The position numbers and the translations under genes are program-made. Of a stretch of 36,202 bases of DNA, positions 19,717 through 30,733 are shown piece after piece. The DNA is from Polysphondylium violaceum. Lineage: Eukaryota > Evosea > Eumycetozoa > Dictyosteliales > Dictyosteliaceae. A model generated the notes under the pieces. The model saw nothing but the letters and a program-made list of their open reading frames with translations, had not been told where the DNA came from and ran no database searches. The DNA is taken from the NCBI GenBank assembly GCA_000277445.1, contig AJWJ01000225.1:1-36202 (forward strand). The letters run 5' to 3'. How positions within the stretch are numbered: position 1 is the stretch's first letter; every line of letters begins with the position of its first letter.

Positions 19717-21535
19717 ATGGATCCTACAAAAGTAATAAATTACAATTCATTAACATCATGGGATCAATATGAAGAGAAGTCAAGAAGAAAGACAATATTA
19801 AGAAATAGTAACACCACTACTACTAGTAGTACAAATAGTAATAGTAGTACATCAAATAATACAACAACAACAACAACAACAGCAACAACAACTAGTACAA
19901 CTACAACAATAACAAATAATGAAAATGGAGCAAATAAAAGTATTCCACCATTTTTAATGGATGAAAAGATAAATAAGAAGTTGGTGATTTGGTATGGTGA
20001 TTTGTGGAGATTAAATGTCGATTGTATAGTGTATAGTAATAATCCAACATTATCTGATAGAACTGGTGTTTCAGATGTTATATTTAAATATGGTGGATCA
20101 GAGATGCTGTCAGATGTAAGAAAAAACGGATTTGAATGTCGTTATGGTGAGGCCATTATCACTAGTGCTGGCAGGTTGCCTTGTAAATATGTGGTGCACA
20201 CGGTGTGTCCGTCATACAATGCCAAGTACTTGTCGGCGGCAGAGAATGCGTTGAATAGTTGCTATAGATCTGCATTCCATCTGGGCATGGAGAACCATTC
20301 AAAGAGTATAGCGTTTGCTTGTTTGCATACTGAAACACGTTCGTATCCAACCTCGAATGGCACACACATTGCTCTCAGGACCCTGAGAAGACTATTAGAG
20401 AAACCGTTTAGTGCAGACATGCAAAAGGTGGTTCTGGTCATTGACAACATCACCAATATGGAGATCTATCAAAAACTCTTGCCACTCTATTTCCCTCGTA
20501 CTAGGGCCGAAGAGCTCAACTCTCTCAACAGCCTGCCAGTCGACATTGGAGACGAGAATGGGGAGGCCACCGAAGAGGACAGAAGAATACGTATTATCGA
20601 GACACCCTCTATCCTCTTTAGAAACCCCGACCTCGACGAGGAGGAAGAGGACCAAAACAACCATTTGTCCAATATGCTGACCAAAAACTATTTGTCAAAG
20701 TCGATTGAAGAGGCAGAGTCTATTGAAGACATTGACAGAATCATCAATCCCTTTAGCAATGAATCCCTAAGCGGCAACGGCCACAATGGCACCGGCGGCA
20801 GAGTCACGCACAAAAACTCGTTTATTTTTAAAAAAGAGGATCCAGATATCGCCAAACGAAAGAATCTTAAATCGGTTGCAGCGGCAAACGATAGCGGCGA
20901 GCGAATGAAGGCTCAATTGACAAACTATATAATGAGATCAAAAGTTGAGGATCTCTCTCATATTGCCAAACTCAACTTTGCCCACCAATCATTGGATGAG
21001 CAGGGAAAGTCTTTGTTGGTCATTATTGGCTTTCACCTCAACTACAATGACAAACAACTCTTGGATCACGCACTTGTATATATTATCAAAACCATTGAAC
21101 TAATCATCCAAAAAGGGAACCCATTCTCGATCCTCTACTTTCATTCAAACATGTCTTCACGCTCATCTCCCGATTTCTCTTGGCTCAAACATCTTTTAGA
21201 AATCTTTAATTTAAAGTAAGTCTATTCATCATTCATTCACATGTCTCTGCCTGTTTATATCTATATTAACATATCTAATCATTATATATAGATATACAAG
21301 TTATTTAAATGATTTTCACATCATTCATCCAACTTGGCTCCTCAAGGCCACACTGGCAGTGTCCAAAGCATTTTTTGGTGAAAAGATATTCTCCAAAATG
21401 ATATATCACGATAATTTAAATCAATTAAAAAAGACAATGACTAACTGTAATATTCCCAAATCCATTTTCAGCTATGAATTTGAAAACAATCATATTACCG
21501 ATTTCTCATTTGAAACTTTAAATGAAAGTATGTAA
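19717..21535 (+). CDS. gdap2: GDAP2-like protein (macro domain plus CRAL-TRIO domain)
   Basis: Exons 19717-21215 and 21292-21535 encode 580 residues; the intron is GTAAGT..TATAG. After a Thr/Ser/Asn-rich tract (about 31-70), a macro domain spans about 88-265: GDLWRLNVDCIVYSNNPTL, then KYGGSEML and GEAIITSAGRLPCKYVVHTVCP, the usual ADP-ribose-fold segments. A charged linker follows. A CRAL-TRIO (Sec14-like) domain covers about 405-560, ending across the splice junction in NDFHIIHPTWLLKATLAVSK. This macro plus CRAL-TRIO order is that of ganglioside-induced differentiation-associated protein 2, present in Dictyostelium and animals. The macro domain in this family is thought not to hydrolyse ADP-ribose; lipid binding by the second domain is likely. 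The last codons are uncertain: GTATGT directly before the stop could be a donor to a further short exon. Confidence 0.88.
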
Positions 21536-21973
21536 ATATTAAAACAATCTCACAAAACAAAATTAAAAATGCAATAAAAAGCTATAGTAATCAAATTGAT
21601 TATATCTCCAATCATCATATGTAAATATATAAACAAAACAGTGTCTTTCAATGAATGAGGGTGGGTGATGTTGACATACATGTCAAATTGCATTGTTGGT
21701 CAAAACCACACCTGTGGTGCATTAATCTATTTATTGTTTTTTTTTTTTTTTTTATAGAATTTATTTATTTTTTGTAAAACTTTTTTTTCGAATTAAATTT
21801 TTTAGCCTAAAGTCGAAGTTTTATTGTTTTTTCATTTCTCCTATTTCATGTTTGATTTCTTATCACTATATTTATGATCATCATCTTATTATTACCATTT
21901 TTAGTTTTTTTTTTTATTTTTTTCAATTTTTTATTTTTGTGTGGGTGTGTGGTTGGGAATAAATATACACACG
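21536..21973 (+). promoter_or_regulatory. Region upstream of the PIG-G gene
   Basis: Very T-rich, with a T run of about 19 bases near 21738-21756 and further oligo-T up to the ATG at 21974. Oligo-T next to the start is typical of dictyostelid promoters. A frame extending 33 bases upstream of the ATG begins only with a non-ATG codon. No other gene is seen. Confidence 0.4.
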
Positions 21974-24900
21974 ATGAACACAAACAGATTTGTTGATGAT
22001 GAGAGTGGTCAGCAGCAACAGCTACATAGCAATGATTTATATATAAACCAACAGGATTTTGAACAACCTCAACAACATCATCATATTCCGCTCAACTTAC
22101 CTTTATCACCAATTCAAAATAATAATAACTTATTTACACCTTCATCCCCAACACAAGATTACCCACATCAACAGCATCAGCATCATCACCATCATATTTT
22201 TCAACAACAACAGTATTTAAATAATAGTAATAGTAGTAGTAATAGTAGTAATATTAATAATAATAGTCAGGATCAGATATATATACAACAACAATATAAT
22301 AGTGAATTAAGTAATAGTAATAATAAGAATCCATTATCTTTTTCAACAGCTCCTATCAATAGAAATAGAAAGTACAGTGATCCGTCGATATTTGATATCA
22401 ACGACGATGATAACAGTAGTAGAAAAATGAAGGAAAACACAGATTTAATTACATCATCAGATAATATAAATCAACAGCATCAGATGAACACTAGTCATAG
22501 TAGTAATTCGTTGTTTGATCAACCATTTATACATCCATCATCTGCATCACCACCCTCACATTGGAGAAGACAAAGTTTTCAAGAAAATGAATATCTTGAA
22601 GGCCAAGACGAAGAGGAAGGTGAGCAAGATGGTGGTGAAGATCCAGTGGATCAAGATGAAGAGGAGGAATATAAATATTTAAACAATAGTAGTAATAATA
22701 GTAAACACACTTTAAGTAGTAGTAGTAGTAATATTAATAGTAGTAACAGTAATAACAATATCATATTAAATAGTTCAAAAAACAAGATTAGATCCATGAG
22801 TAGCAGGAGTAGTGGGGACTCATTGATTAAAAAGAATAAACCCAAAAAAAATGAACAGAGAAACATGATTGGATTGGTGTCGGTAGTACTGATCATCACA
22901 CAGCTGTTGGGTATATTTATGTTTTCTCAGGGATTCTTTCCAAGAAAGACATCGGTGGCGGGCTACAACTCGTTTGAAGAGTATCAGACGTCATGCACCG
23001 AAGTCAATGTTCAGGTTGCACCACAATTTGATCGAGTGGTATTTATGCTTGTCGATGCGTTTAGAAGCAGTTTTATATTTGGTGAAGACGAAAAGGGCAC
23101 AATGACATTCACCAAGTCCCTGATAGAGTCGGGCCGAGCCCAGGCGTTTGTGGCACGTGCTGATGCACCCACCGTCACACTGCCGCGTGTCAAGGCGCTG
23201 TTGTCGGGCGGCATACCCAGTTTTGTGGATTTTATCAACAACTTTAATAGCAAGGATCTCCAAGACGACAACATCCTCTACCAGCTGCGACAACAAAACA
23301 AGTCTATGATTTTCTTTGGCGACGATACATGGCTAAAACTGTTTCCCGACTATTTCATCAGACACGATGGCACCACGAGCTTTTACGTGGCAGACACGGT
23401 CGAAGTGGACAATAATGTCACAAGACATTTGGACGAGTTGGACAACAATGATTGGGATGTAATGTTTTTACACTACCTTGGTTTGGATCATATAGGACAT
23501 TTGGAAGGTCCCTATAGCGATCTCATGGCCCCAAAACAAAGAGAAATCGATTCCATTGTAAATCTCATCCACACAAAGATATTGGATATAGACAGACAAA
23601 AGTGGTTAAAGTACAAGAATGATACTCTACATAATCCAGACTCTGATCTCCAACCACCTCTACCTACTTTATTTGTATTTTGTAGTGATCATGGTATGAA
23701 TGAGGTATGTATATGTGTATATATATAGATAGAAAGATACACTTTACTCATACATTAATAATCAACAGATTGGTAATCATGGTGGATCATCTGAAGGTGA
23801 AACATCTGCAGTATTAATATTGATGAGTTCAATTTATTACAATCAAAACAATCCAGACTATAATAACATGATGGAGAACGAAAAACATAATATCTTGGAA
23901 AGAAATTTAAATAGAGATAGAGATGAAAATGATGATAATAATAACAATAATAATAACGACGACGAAGGAAAAGAACAACAAGAACAACAAGAACAAAAAA
24001 TAGAATTTCATCCACAGAGCAGAGATCATGATATTGAAATTACACCAAAGTTTTCATTGAATCAATTGAAACCCAAGGAAATTAGTCAAGTGGATTTGGT
24101 GCCCTCTTTATCCCTTTTACTGAATCTACCGATCCCCGTCAATAGTTTAGGTAGAATGATCAATGATTTATTTGAAAAGTTTATCCCCACCGAACAATAC
24201 CTACGTGCCCTGGAAATCAATTGTCAACAACAAATTATAATATTGAAAAAGAATACCATCTTTTGGCGAGACAATGCACCCGCCACGCCAAAGATAGGCA
24301 AGTTGTTGGAATTGTTTAGCGAGGCACAACAGTACCACAGCAGTTGGGCATTGTCGCCCAGTCACACCCATTTCAACGAAAACGCTGCCAAGCTATACAC
24401 AGAGTTTTTGAGAAAGGTACAGATTGAATTCACTTCGCTGTTGACGACATTTGACAACAATTTGTTATTGATTGGCGTGTTGTTGATTGGGTCATCTGCT
24501 CTTGTGACCCTGTTGATCACCACTTCGACCATTGGCATGAGTGAATTAAACACACCATTTGAAATCAAAGGTGCAAGCTTTGCCATGACTTTTGTCGGGC
24601 TCGTTGGCCTGATTCTTGCTCTCCATTTTGGCATTATCTGCAACTCGTTGGACAGCGCTGGCGCAGCCACCAGCTCCATCAACAATCAATTCTGTACAAA
24701 TGATTTTAGAATCGGCGTGTTTAGCTTCATCTTTACCGCCCTGTGTTTGTTGATTGGCGTCAGTGCCATCTTTTCAAAAAACAATCATATCTCCAAGCTG
24801 TGGACCCTGCAGTCATTTAGTCCGCTTCAATTGAGAAAAGAGAAATACGTCATTATCGTCGGCACCATCCTCCATCTGATCAGTCTGTTTGGCAGTAGTT

Positions 24901-26306
24901 TGGTCGAGGAGGAGCATCTGACTTGGTACTATCTGACCACGTCGGTAATACTGATGCAAATGGCCCCACACACGCTATCGCTCGTGTCCTACTTTACCAA
25001 TACCTATCACCAAAACTTTAAGCAACAGTCCACTTCGTCGTTGCGCCAAATGTTTATCTTGTTTGGCATTTTGGTGTCGCTTCGAGTCTTTAGAGTATGG
25101 AATCAGACCGGAATCAAGTGGATGGATGACCCCAGTGTGCTGGAGCAGACCTATATCGATTTTGGCCGTTTCCTTAGTACCAATGGCTTTATCAATCACT
25201 GCTGTTTGTGGTTGTTTTCGTTTGTGTCGGTTGTGGCCCCCTGTGTGTACGCCTTTGCGCTTCTCGATGAGTTACGCGAACAAAAGGGTGGAATGGTGTC
25301 CCAACTCGTTCTCTTGTACAAGGCAGTGTTGACCGTAGGCTCGGTGGCACTGTTTTCCTACAAGTGGGACTACATACCCAAGACCATCAGCGAGCCTGTC
25401 TATGTGGCTCAGTTTGTGTACCTCTGTTTCTTTGTTTTGATGTGCATCAGCTTTAGTTTCCCATTCTTTAGCAAAAAAGACAGAGTCGTGGTGGGCCTCT
25501 TGCAACCCCAATCGTGGTTCATTGTGACACTGAGATACCTGCCTTTGCTTGTGTTGGTCAATATGACACTGCTGTTCCTCTTGCTCCACAAAACCCACAA
25601 CATGTTCCTCTTGACACTTATGGGCCTGATTGGACACTTTTACATAAAGTATCTCGAAGAGGACACTGGCAGACGATCAAAGAGTGGCATGGTGGGTGTC
25701 TGTGTCGGTATCTTGTGTTTGAATTGGTTGGGCCAGTTTGGATACTTTGCATTTGGCAACTCCAACTCGCTCTCTTCCATCGATATCTCGGGCTCCTACA
25801 CTGGCGTGGTGGAATACAATGAAATCGTCGTAGGCCTCCTCACATTCCTCATTGGCTACACAGCCCCACTATTCTTTTTCTTTATCTCTGTCTCTTATAT
25901 GAGCCGACTGGCCATCAAGTCTATCTCTAATGCCGCCACAGGCAACCATTCCAACACCCCCCAACAAGAGCCCTCACTCCACGTCACCAACATCATCTAT
26001 TGCACGTCGGGTGACATCATAGCCGAGTTGCAGTGGTACTCTGTCATTGGCAGTCTGCTCGACTGCGGTATCAGATGGACCAATGTATTTGTGTTTAGTG
26101 TTTGTATCATCATACAAAAGTATCATCTCTTTATATGGACTGTATTCTCACCCAAATTCATTTACGAAGTCTTGGACGTCTCTCTAGTATTGATCAAAGC
26201 CCTCTTGTTGGCCATATTTATCATATATCTCAGATTCCTCTGTTTCATTAGAGATAAATCTGATCATAGTACTAGTACCTCTCAAAATACAAATAAAGAA
26301 GAATAA
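21974..26306 (+). CDS. GPI ethanolamine phosphate transferase 2 (PIG-G / GPI7 type)
   Basis: Exons 21974-23704 and 23769-26306 encode 1422 residues. The enzyme adds ethanolamine phosphate to the second mannose of the GPI core in the ER. After about 295 residues of His/Gln/Asn/Ser-rich and acidic sequence there is a membrane helix (about 298-317), then the lumenal catalytic domain of alkaline-phosphatase fold: VDAFRSSFIFG (metal-binding Asp at about 361), PTVTLPRVKAL with the nucleophile Thr, EVDNNVTRHLDE, HYLGLDHIGHLEGP, and SDHGMNE joined by splicing to IGNHGGSSEGETS. The last motif matches PIG-G/Las21 and not PIG-O, which has a GDHGxDS form. The C-terminal half has many transmembrane helices. 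Human PIG-G has 983 residues; the excess is the N-terminal extension and an Asn/Asp/Gln-rich insert after the catalytic domain. The coding part is notably richer in G and C than its flanks. Confidence 0.92.
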
Positions 26307-26421
26307 ATTCATTATTATTTTAAATATAAAAACATAAAAATTCAATGAAATTGGAGGAGGTGGTTCTCATTTTGCAAATAAAACTTCTGTGGTTAAATAT
26401 TTTTTAAAATAAAGATTTATA

Positions 26422-27927
26422 ATGAATTTATTTTTTCAAATCTATAGAAATATATATCTACAAAAAAAGATATTGGCACTAAATAAGAAAACAGGAAAGG
26501 ACCTCTTTGTATCTGTGGGTTATTTAAATAGAAATTTCAAATATCTTGAAAATCAAAGAGATTATGATAGCATTTGGTTACATTTAAATCTAGACAACAT
26601 TGATGAATATATACTATCACCCCATAGGAATCTAGTGACCAATTTGAACGTGTATCTAACAATCTATTCATGTGAAGATGAAAGCATAAGAGAAAAATTC
26701 AGAAAAGTAATCGCTGAAAACAAGAATCTTGTCTATCTTTGTGAAGCATTTCCTAAAAGTTGCTTTATCGATGGGAGTGGTACACTACTAGAATTACCAA
26801 ACAATATTGAATCCTATAAAGGATACTCTTTACAAGTGGCCAGAAATATAAAGAATCTTAAAGAGTTTTCTTTGACCTTGAATACCGACACAGACTCAAG
26901 CTTGTCACTGCCAAAAAATCTTAAATGTATGAAAATCACAGGGGATATGCACAGCCAAAGTGAAAATAGTTTAGTAGACAACTGTAAGAATAAATTAGTG
27001 TACAATTATCAAGGAATAGATAAACTATTATTACCAAGAAATAGTTTGAATAATATCTATAGTCTTGATCTTACTTATGTAACCCTCTCTAAACCTTTAC
27101 AAATCGGTGATTTACCAAATGGACTCAAAATTTTGTTGTTTAAATATACTTATGCTTTACAAGAGCACCTTTTACCCAACAGCATAACAAAATTGAAAAT
27201 TGTCAGTTTTAATCATCCTTTTTCCAAACAAATGCTTCCTACGAGTCTAACTAGTTTACATATGGAATCATTCAATCAAACTTTGTGTCCTTTTATATTT
27301 AATAGTTGTTTAAAAAAGCTTTATTTAAACAGCTATTATGGGGTAATTATTAAACACAGTCTGCCCTATGGCCTTGAACACTTGACAATGGGGTCATTAA
27401 ATTGCTCTCTTGAGCATTTTCCACCAACAATCACTAGTTTATATTTATCTTACCGTACTTACTTTAACAAAGAACTGCCTCAACTTTATCTACCAAATCT
27501 AAGGATATTAGACATCTTTAATAATGTAACTCCAATTGATATCTCAATATTTAGCAGCAAGACATCATATTTCAAATCATTAAATCAATTATCGGTATTT
27601 ATACATGATGAACAAATAGATTTATCAATGTTAACCAACGTAACCGTGTTGGATATAGATAGTAAAATTTCAAATACTAGTAACTTTAAACTTCCTCCAA
27701 ATCTAGTTGATCTAACACTAAGCTTTTCAATTAAATCTTTTCATTCTGAATTGTTTCCAAAATCTTTGAAATCCTTGAAAATTAAAAACACACGATGTGG
27801 ATTAACTCCAACCAAAGAAAACGAGTATTTTCCAAGTGGATTGAAATCTTTGTATCTATATAGTATGAATTCTAATTTCATTATTCCTAAATCAACAGAC
27901 TTATATATAAGCTCTGTTATTCAATAA
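26422..27927 (+). CDS. FNIP-repeat protein
   Basis: A single exon of 501 residues. It opens directly with MNLFFQIYRNIYLQKKI, the shared F-box-like motif, followed by VSVGYLNRNFKYLENQRDY and the conserved LSPHRNLVTNL segment. The second half holds the repeats: GDLPNGLKILLF, HLLPNSITKLKIVSFNHPF, QMLPTSLTSLHMESFNQTL, HSLPYGLEHLTM, and so on, about 21 to 25 residues each, with FNHP/FNQT variants of FNIP. The closest relative here is the gene at 29174-30699, to which it aligns along its full length; the two form a tandem pair. It lies 115 bp after the PIG-G stop on the same strand. Confidence 0.87.
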   Translation: MNLFFQIYRNIYLQKKILALNKKTGKDLFVSVGYLNRNFKYLENQRDYDSIWLHLNLDNIDEYILSPHRNLVTNLNVYLTIYSCEDESIREKFRKVIAENKNLVYLCEAFPKSCFIDGSGTLLELPNNIESYKGYSLQVARNIKNLKEFSLTLNTDTDSSLSLPKNLKCMKITGDMHSQSENSLVDNCKNKLVYNYQGIDKLLLPRNSLNNIYSLDLTYVTLSKPLQIGDLPNGLKILLFKYTYALQEHLLPNSITKLKIVSFNHPFSKQMLPTSLTSLHMESFNQTLCPFIFNSCLKKLYLNSYYGVIIKHSLPYGLEHLTMGSLNCSLEHFPPTITSLYLSYRTYFNKELPQLYLPNLRILDIFNNVTPIDISIFSSKTSYFKSLNQLSVFIHDEQIDLSMLTNVTVLDIDSKISNTSNFKLPPNLVDLTLSFSIKSFHSELFPKSLKSLKIKNTRCGLTPTKENEYFPSGLKSLYLYSMNSNFIIPKSTDLYISSVIQ

Positions 27928-28462
27928 ACTTACTTTTTTTCAAACAAATCAAAGATTCCTGTTTATTAATGATTTTTCACGACAAGAGGTTCATTGTACT
28001 AAGTTAATTAATTAAAGTGTTCTTTATATACTGCTGGAAATTTCTAATGCTTGATATGTTTAACTTTTTAAGAGCACTGAGTCTCAATAAAAGTATAGGA
28101 AAAAGAAAAATATTCCCAAGAAAAGTTGAAGGATCCCTATAAAACTGAAGATATACGAGCCTAAATCAAGACAATCCATAATGAAATAACTCTAATCAAG
28201 GATAAGATAAAAAAAGAAAAAGAATCCAAAAGAAAGCAAAAGAAATAAAGCCTCACATCAAGTCCCTGAAACTGCCCTGGTTATGAATATAATACGGTAA
28301 TAGCATCATCAGATGAAAAACTAACTGAAACAGAAATACTATCACCCAACAATGGCTAAAAAGATAAAGACGAATAACATAGAAACACAAATTTCAAAAA
28401 GATTTAATGCGTAATGAACACAACAATGACTATTCAAAAGAACGCAAGAATCAAATAAGACT

Positions 28463-28738
28463 TTGACAAAAATTAAAAACTTATTAGAAAAACAAACTTT
28501 GTTTACTGGTTTGGCACTTATTGAAACTTTAAGAATGAGTAAGATTATAGAAAAGAGTTTAAGAAAGGGATTTGATATAAGTTCTGATGAAGAGGAAGAT
28601 CATAATGGTTTTCATCAAATGCTTAGAAATGAGGTTGAATATTTGGCCAAATCTTCCATCATGTCAAATGAACAACAATCAATTGAAGTGATAGACGAAA
28701 ATGCCGCCCCCCACCACTTATGTTGTCATTACAGATGA
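28463..28738 (+). pseudogene. Decayed coding relic of unknown family
   Basis: A 91-codon frame with coding-like composition (for example FTGLALIETLRMSKIIEKSL, then ISSDEEEDHN and NEVEYLAKSS). It sits in a purine-rich stretch, about 28060-28790, that also shows short Lys/Glu-rich open pieces on the same strand. The upstream ATG context and the abrupt ends suggest a remnant and not a whole gene. I recognise no domain; it could come from a host gene or from an old mobile element. It separates the two FNIP paralogues. Confidence 0.3.
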
Positions 28739-29173
28739 AAATGATACTCAAGAAGAAGAGGGGTTTATACATTCTAGTGAAGAATGAGAACCTTCTCATA
28801 GTTAAACAAAGTGTTTATCTTTTGATCCTGTGCAAAAATAACTCACCCAAAACTAAACTAAAAATATATTTATGATCTTTTATTTAGATAATTTTAATCA
28901 AAAAACTCTTTTAAATTATATAATTTATTATACATTAAAACAATAAAATTTACATTTCCATAATAATATATGATCTAAACATTAATCTTGATTTTAGTGT
29001 ACGAGCGGCTATGGTAAAAGAGTATCTTTTGTCGTGTCCAAAGTTCCTTTTTTTTTCTTGGATTTTTCGAGAAAAGTTTTTTGATTATATGCCTCAATTT
29101 TCTTTTTTATTTTTTTCGACAAAAAAAAAATTCCTTAAACACAAAAAAATTATCAATTAGAATTAGAACAACG
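28739..29173 (+). other. Intergenic upstream of the second FNIP paralogue
   Basis: AT-rich, with oligo-T near 29049-29055 and an A run at about 29122-29130. No gene is seen. Confidence 0.4.
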
Positions 29174-30699
29174 ATGGAGTTGTTTTATGTAATCTATAGA
29201 AATAAATATATAAAAAAAAGATAATAGATATTATCAATGATCAAGAGGATCTTCAAATATCTATCACTTATTTAAACAGAAAATACAAATATCTTGAAAA
29301 TCAAAAAGATTATAAAAATATTTCAATTCAATTAACAGAAAGAAATGTAGATGAATTTCTACTATCCCCTCACAGAAATTTGGTGACAAAGATATCTTTT
29401 AACATAGCCCAAAGAGATTATGACCAAGGTGATCAAGTTAGAGAGAAATTCAGAAGGGCCATTTCTCAAAACGAGAATCTTAGAGTACTTGCAGAGCAAT
29501 TGGGTAAAAGTTGCTTTAATAAAGATGATGACCAACTCCAACAACTGCCACACAATATAGAATACTATAAAGGATCCTCTTTACATGTAGTGCCAAATCT
29601 AAAGAAACTAAGAAGATTCTCCTACAATTTAGACGCCAATAATAAAAATATTTTTATTAATCCAGACTCGATGCCAAAAAGTTTAAACCGGGTTGATGTA
29701 CTTGGATCAATGGATAATTTTGAGGGATACAAGCTAATGGACAAGATCAATTGTAGATACACCCTATTGGAATTCAGCAACATACGCAAAGAAAAACTCA
29801 TTTTACCCATTCATAATAATAATATCCATACCCTTAATCTTGGTCTTACAAGACTTGTTAAGCCATTGGAAATAGGCTGTTTACCCAACCAATTAAGAAT
29901 CTTGAAACTTGACTATAATTTTCCTTTGGTCCAAGGCTTGTTGCCAAATAGCATTACAGACTTGATGATTCGTAGTTTTAATCAAGAATTAACTCTGGGA
30001 ACACCTCTTCCTAGTAGTTTGAAAGTCTTAGATTTGGACTCATACGATCAACCTTTACACCCATTTGTATTGGGCTCCTCTTTACAAAAATTATCTATTC
30101 ATAGCTTTACCCATCAAATTGGTGAAAATAGTTTACCCGATGGTATTCAACACCTGTCTCTGATACAATTTGATAGTTCATTTAAACATGTTCCTCAATC
30201 AATCACGAGTTTGGAGTTATCTCATCACACTTGGTTGACAAATGAAATTGACAAGCTTTATATGCCAAATTTAAAATACTTGAAATTTTTAAGGATTTTA
30301 AAAATAGTTGAAATTGATAATCAAAACGCATCAATCTTTTATTCATTAAATCAACTTTCATTTTCCATCCAAGATGCACAAACCAATCTATCATCCTTTA
30401 CCAATCTCAAAGTTTTAGAGATTAGAGCTTCTGCAACTTTAAGCAATACCAGTGATATTCAACTTCCACCAAATCTAACAGATCTCACTCTATCGGCTTC
30501 ATTCCAGACATTTCATTCCAAATGCTTCCCTCAATCTTTGAAATCCTTAACCATTGCAAATTCATTTTGCAAATTAATTCCAACCAACGAAAATCAATAC
30601 TTTCCAATTAATTTGAAATCTTTACATTTAGAAGAAAATCTTCAAAACTATCCTATTCCTCCATCAGTAGATCTATATATAAATACAATTATTCAATAA
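29174..30699 (+). CDS. FNIP-repeat protein with an apparent frameshift near its start
   Basis: From the ATG at 29174 the protein begins MELFYVIYRNKYIKK, the family's N-terminal motif, then meets a stop within 17 codons. One base away in phase, from about 29213, the frame continues KIIDIIN, then TYLNRKYKYLENQKDY and LSPHRNLVTK, all matching the paralogue at 26422, and runs open to 30699. The shift coincides with a run of eight A at 29212-29219, one short of what the frame needs. The repeats after it are intact (GCLPNQLRILKL, GLLPNSITDLMIRSFNQEL, and so on). A 39-bp intron was tested and does not restore the frame. It is either a recent one-base loss, a sequencing or assembly error in the homopolymer, or natural slippage. 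The intact remainder favours error or a very recent mutation. Confidence 0.75.
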
Positions 30700-30733
30700 A
30701 TTACTTATTAATTATATTCTTTTATTTGTTTAT

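Noticed and set aside
24362-25822. Several long open frames on both strands inside the PIG-G gene (for example 25272-25637 minus, 25514-25822 plus)
   Set aside because: They are shadows in the more GC-rich coding DNA of a transmembrane enzyme whose own frame is continuous and homologous to known proteins.
29174-29231. A 39-bp intron in the FNIP gene instead of a frameshift
   Set aside because: GTAATC..AATAG would be shorter than any other intron here, and removing it leaves the wrong frame.
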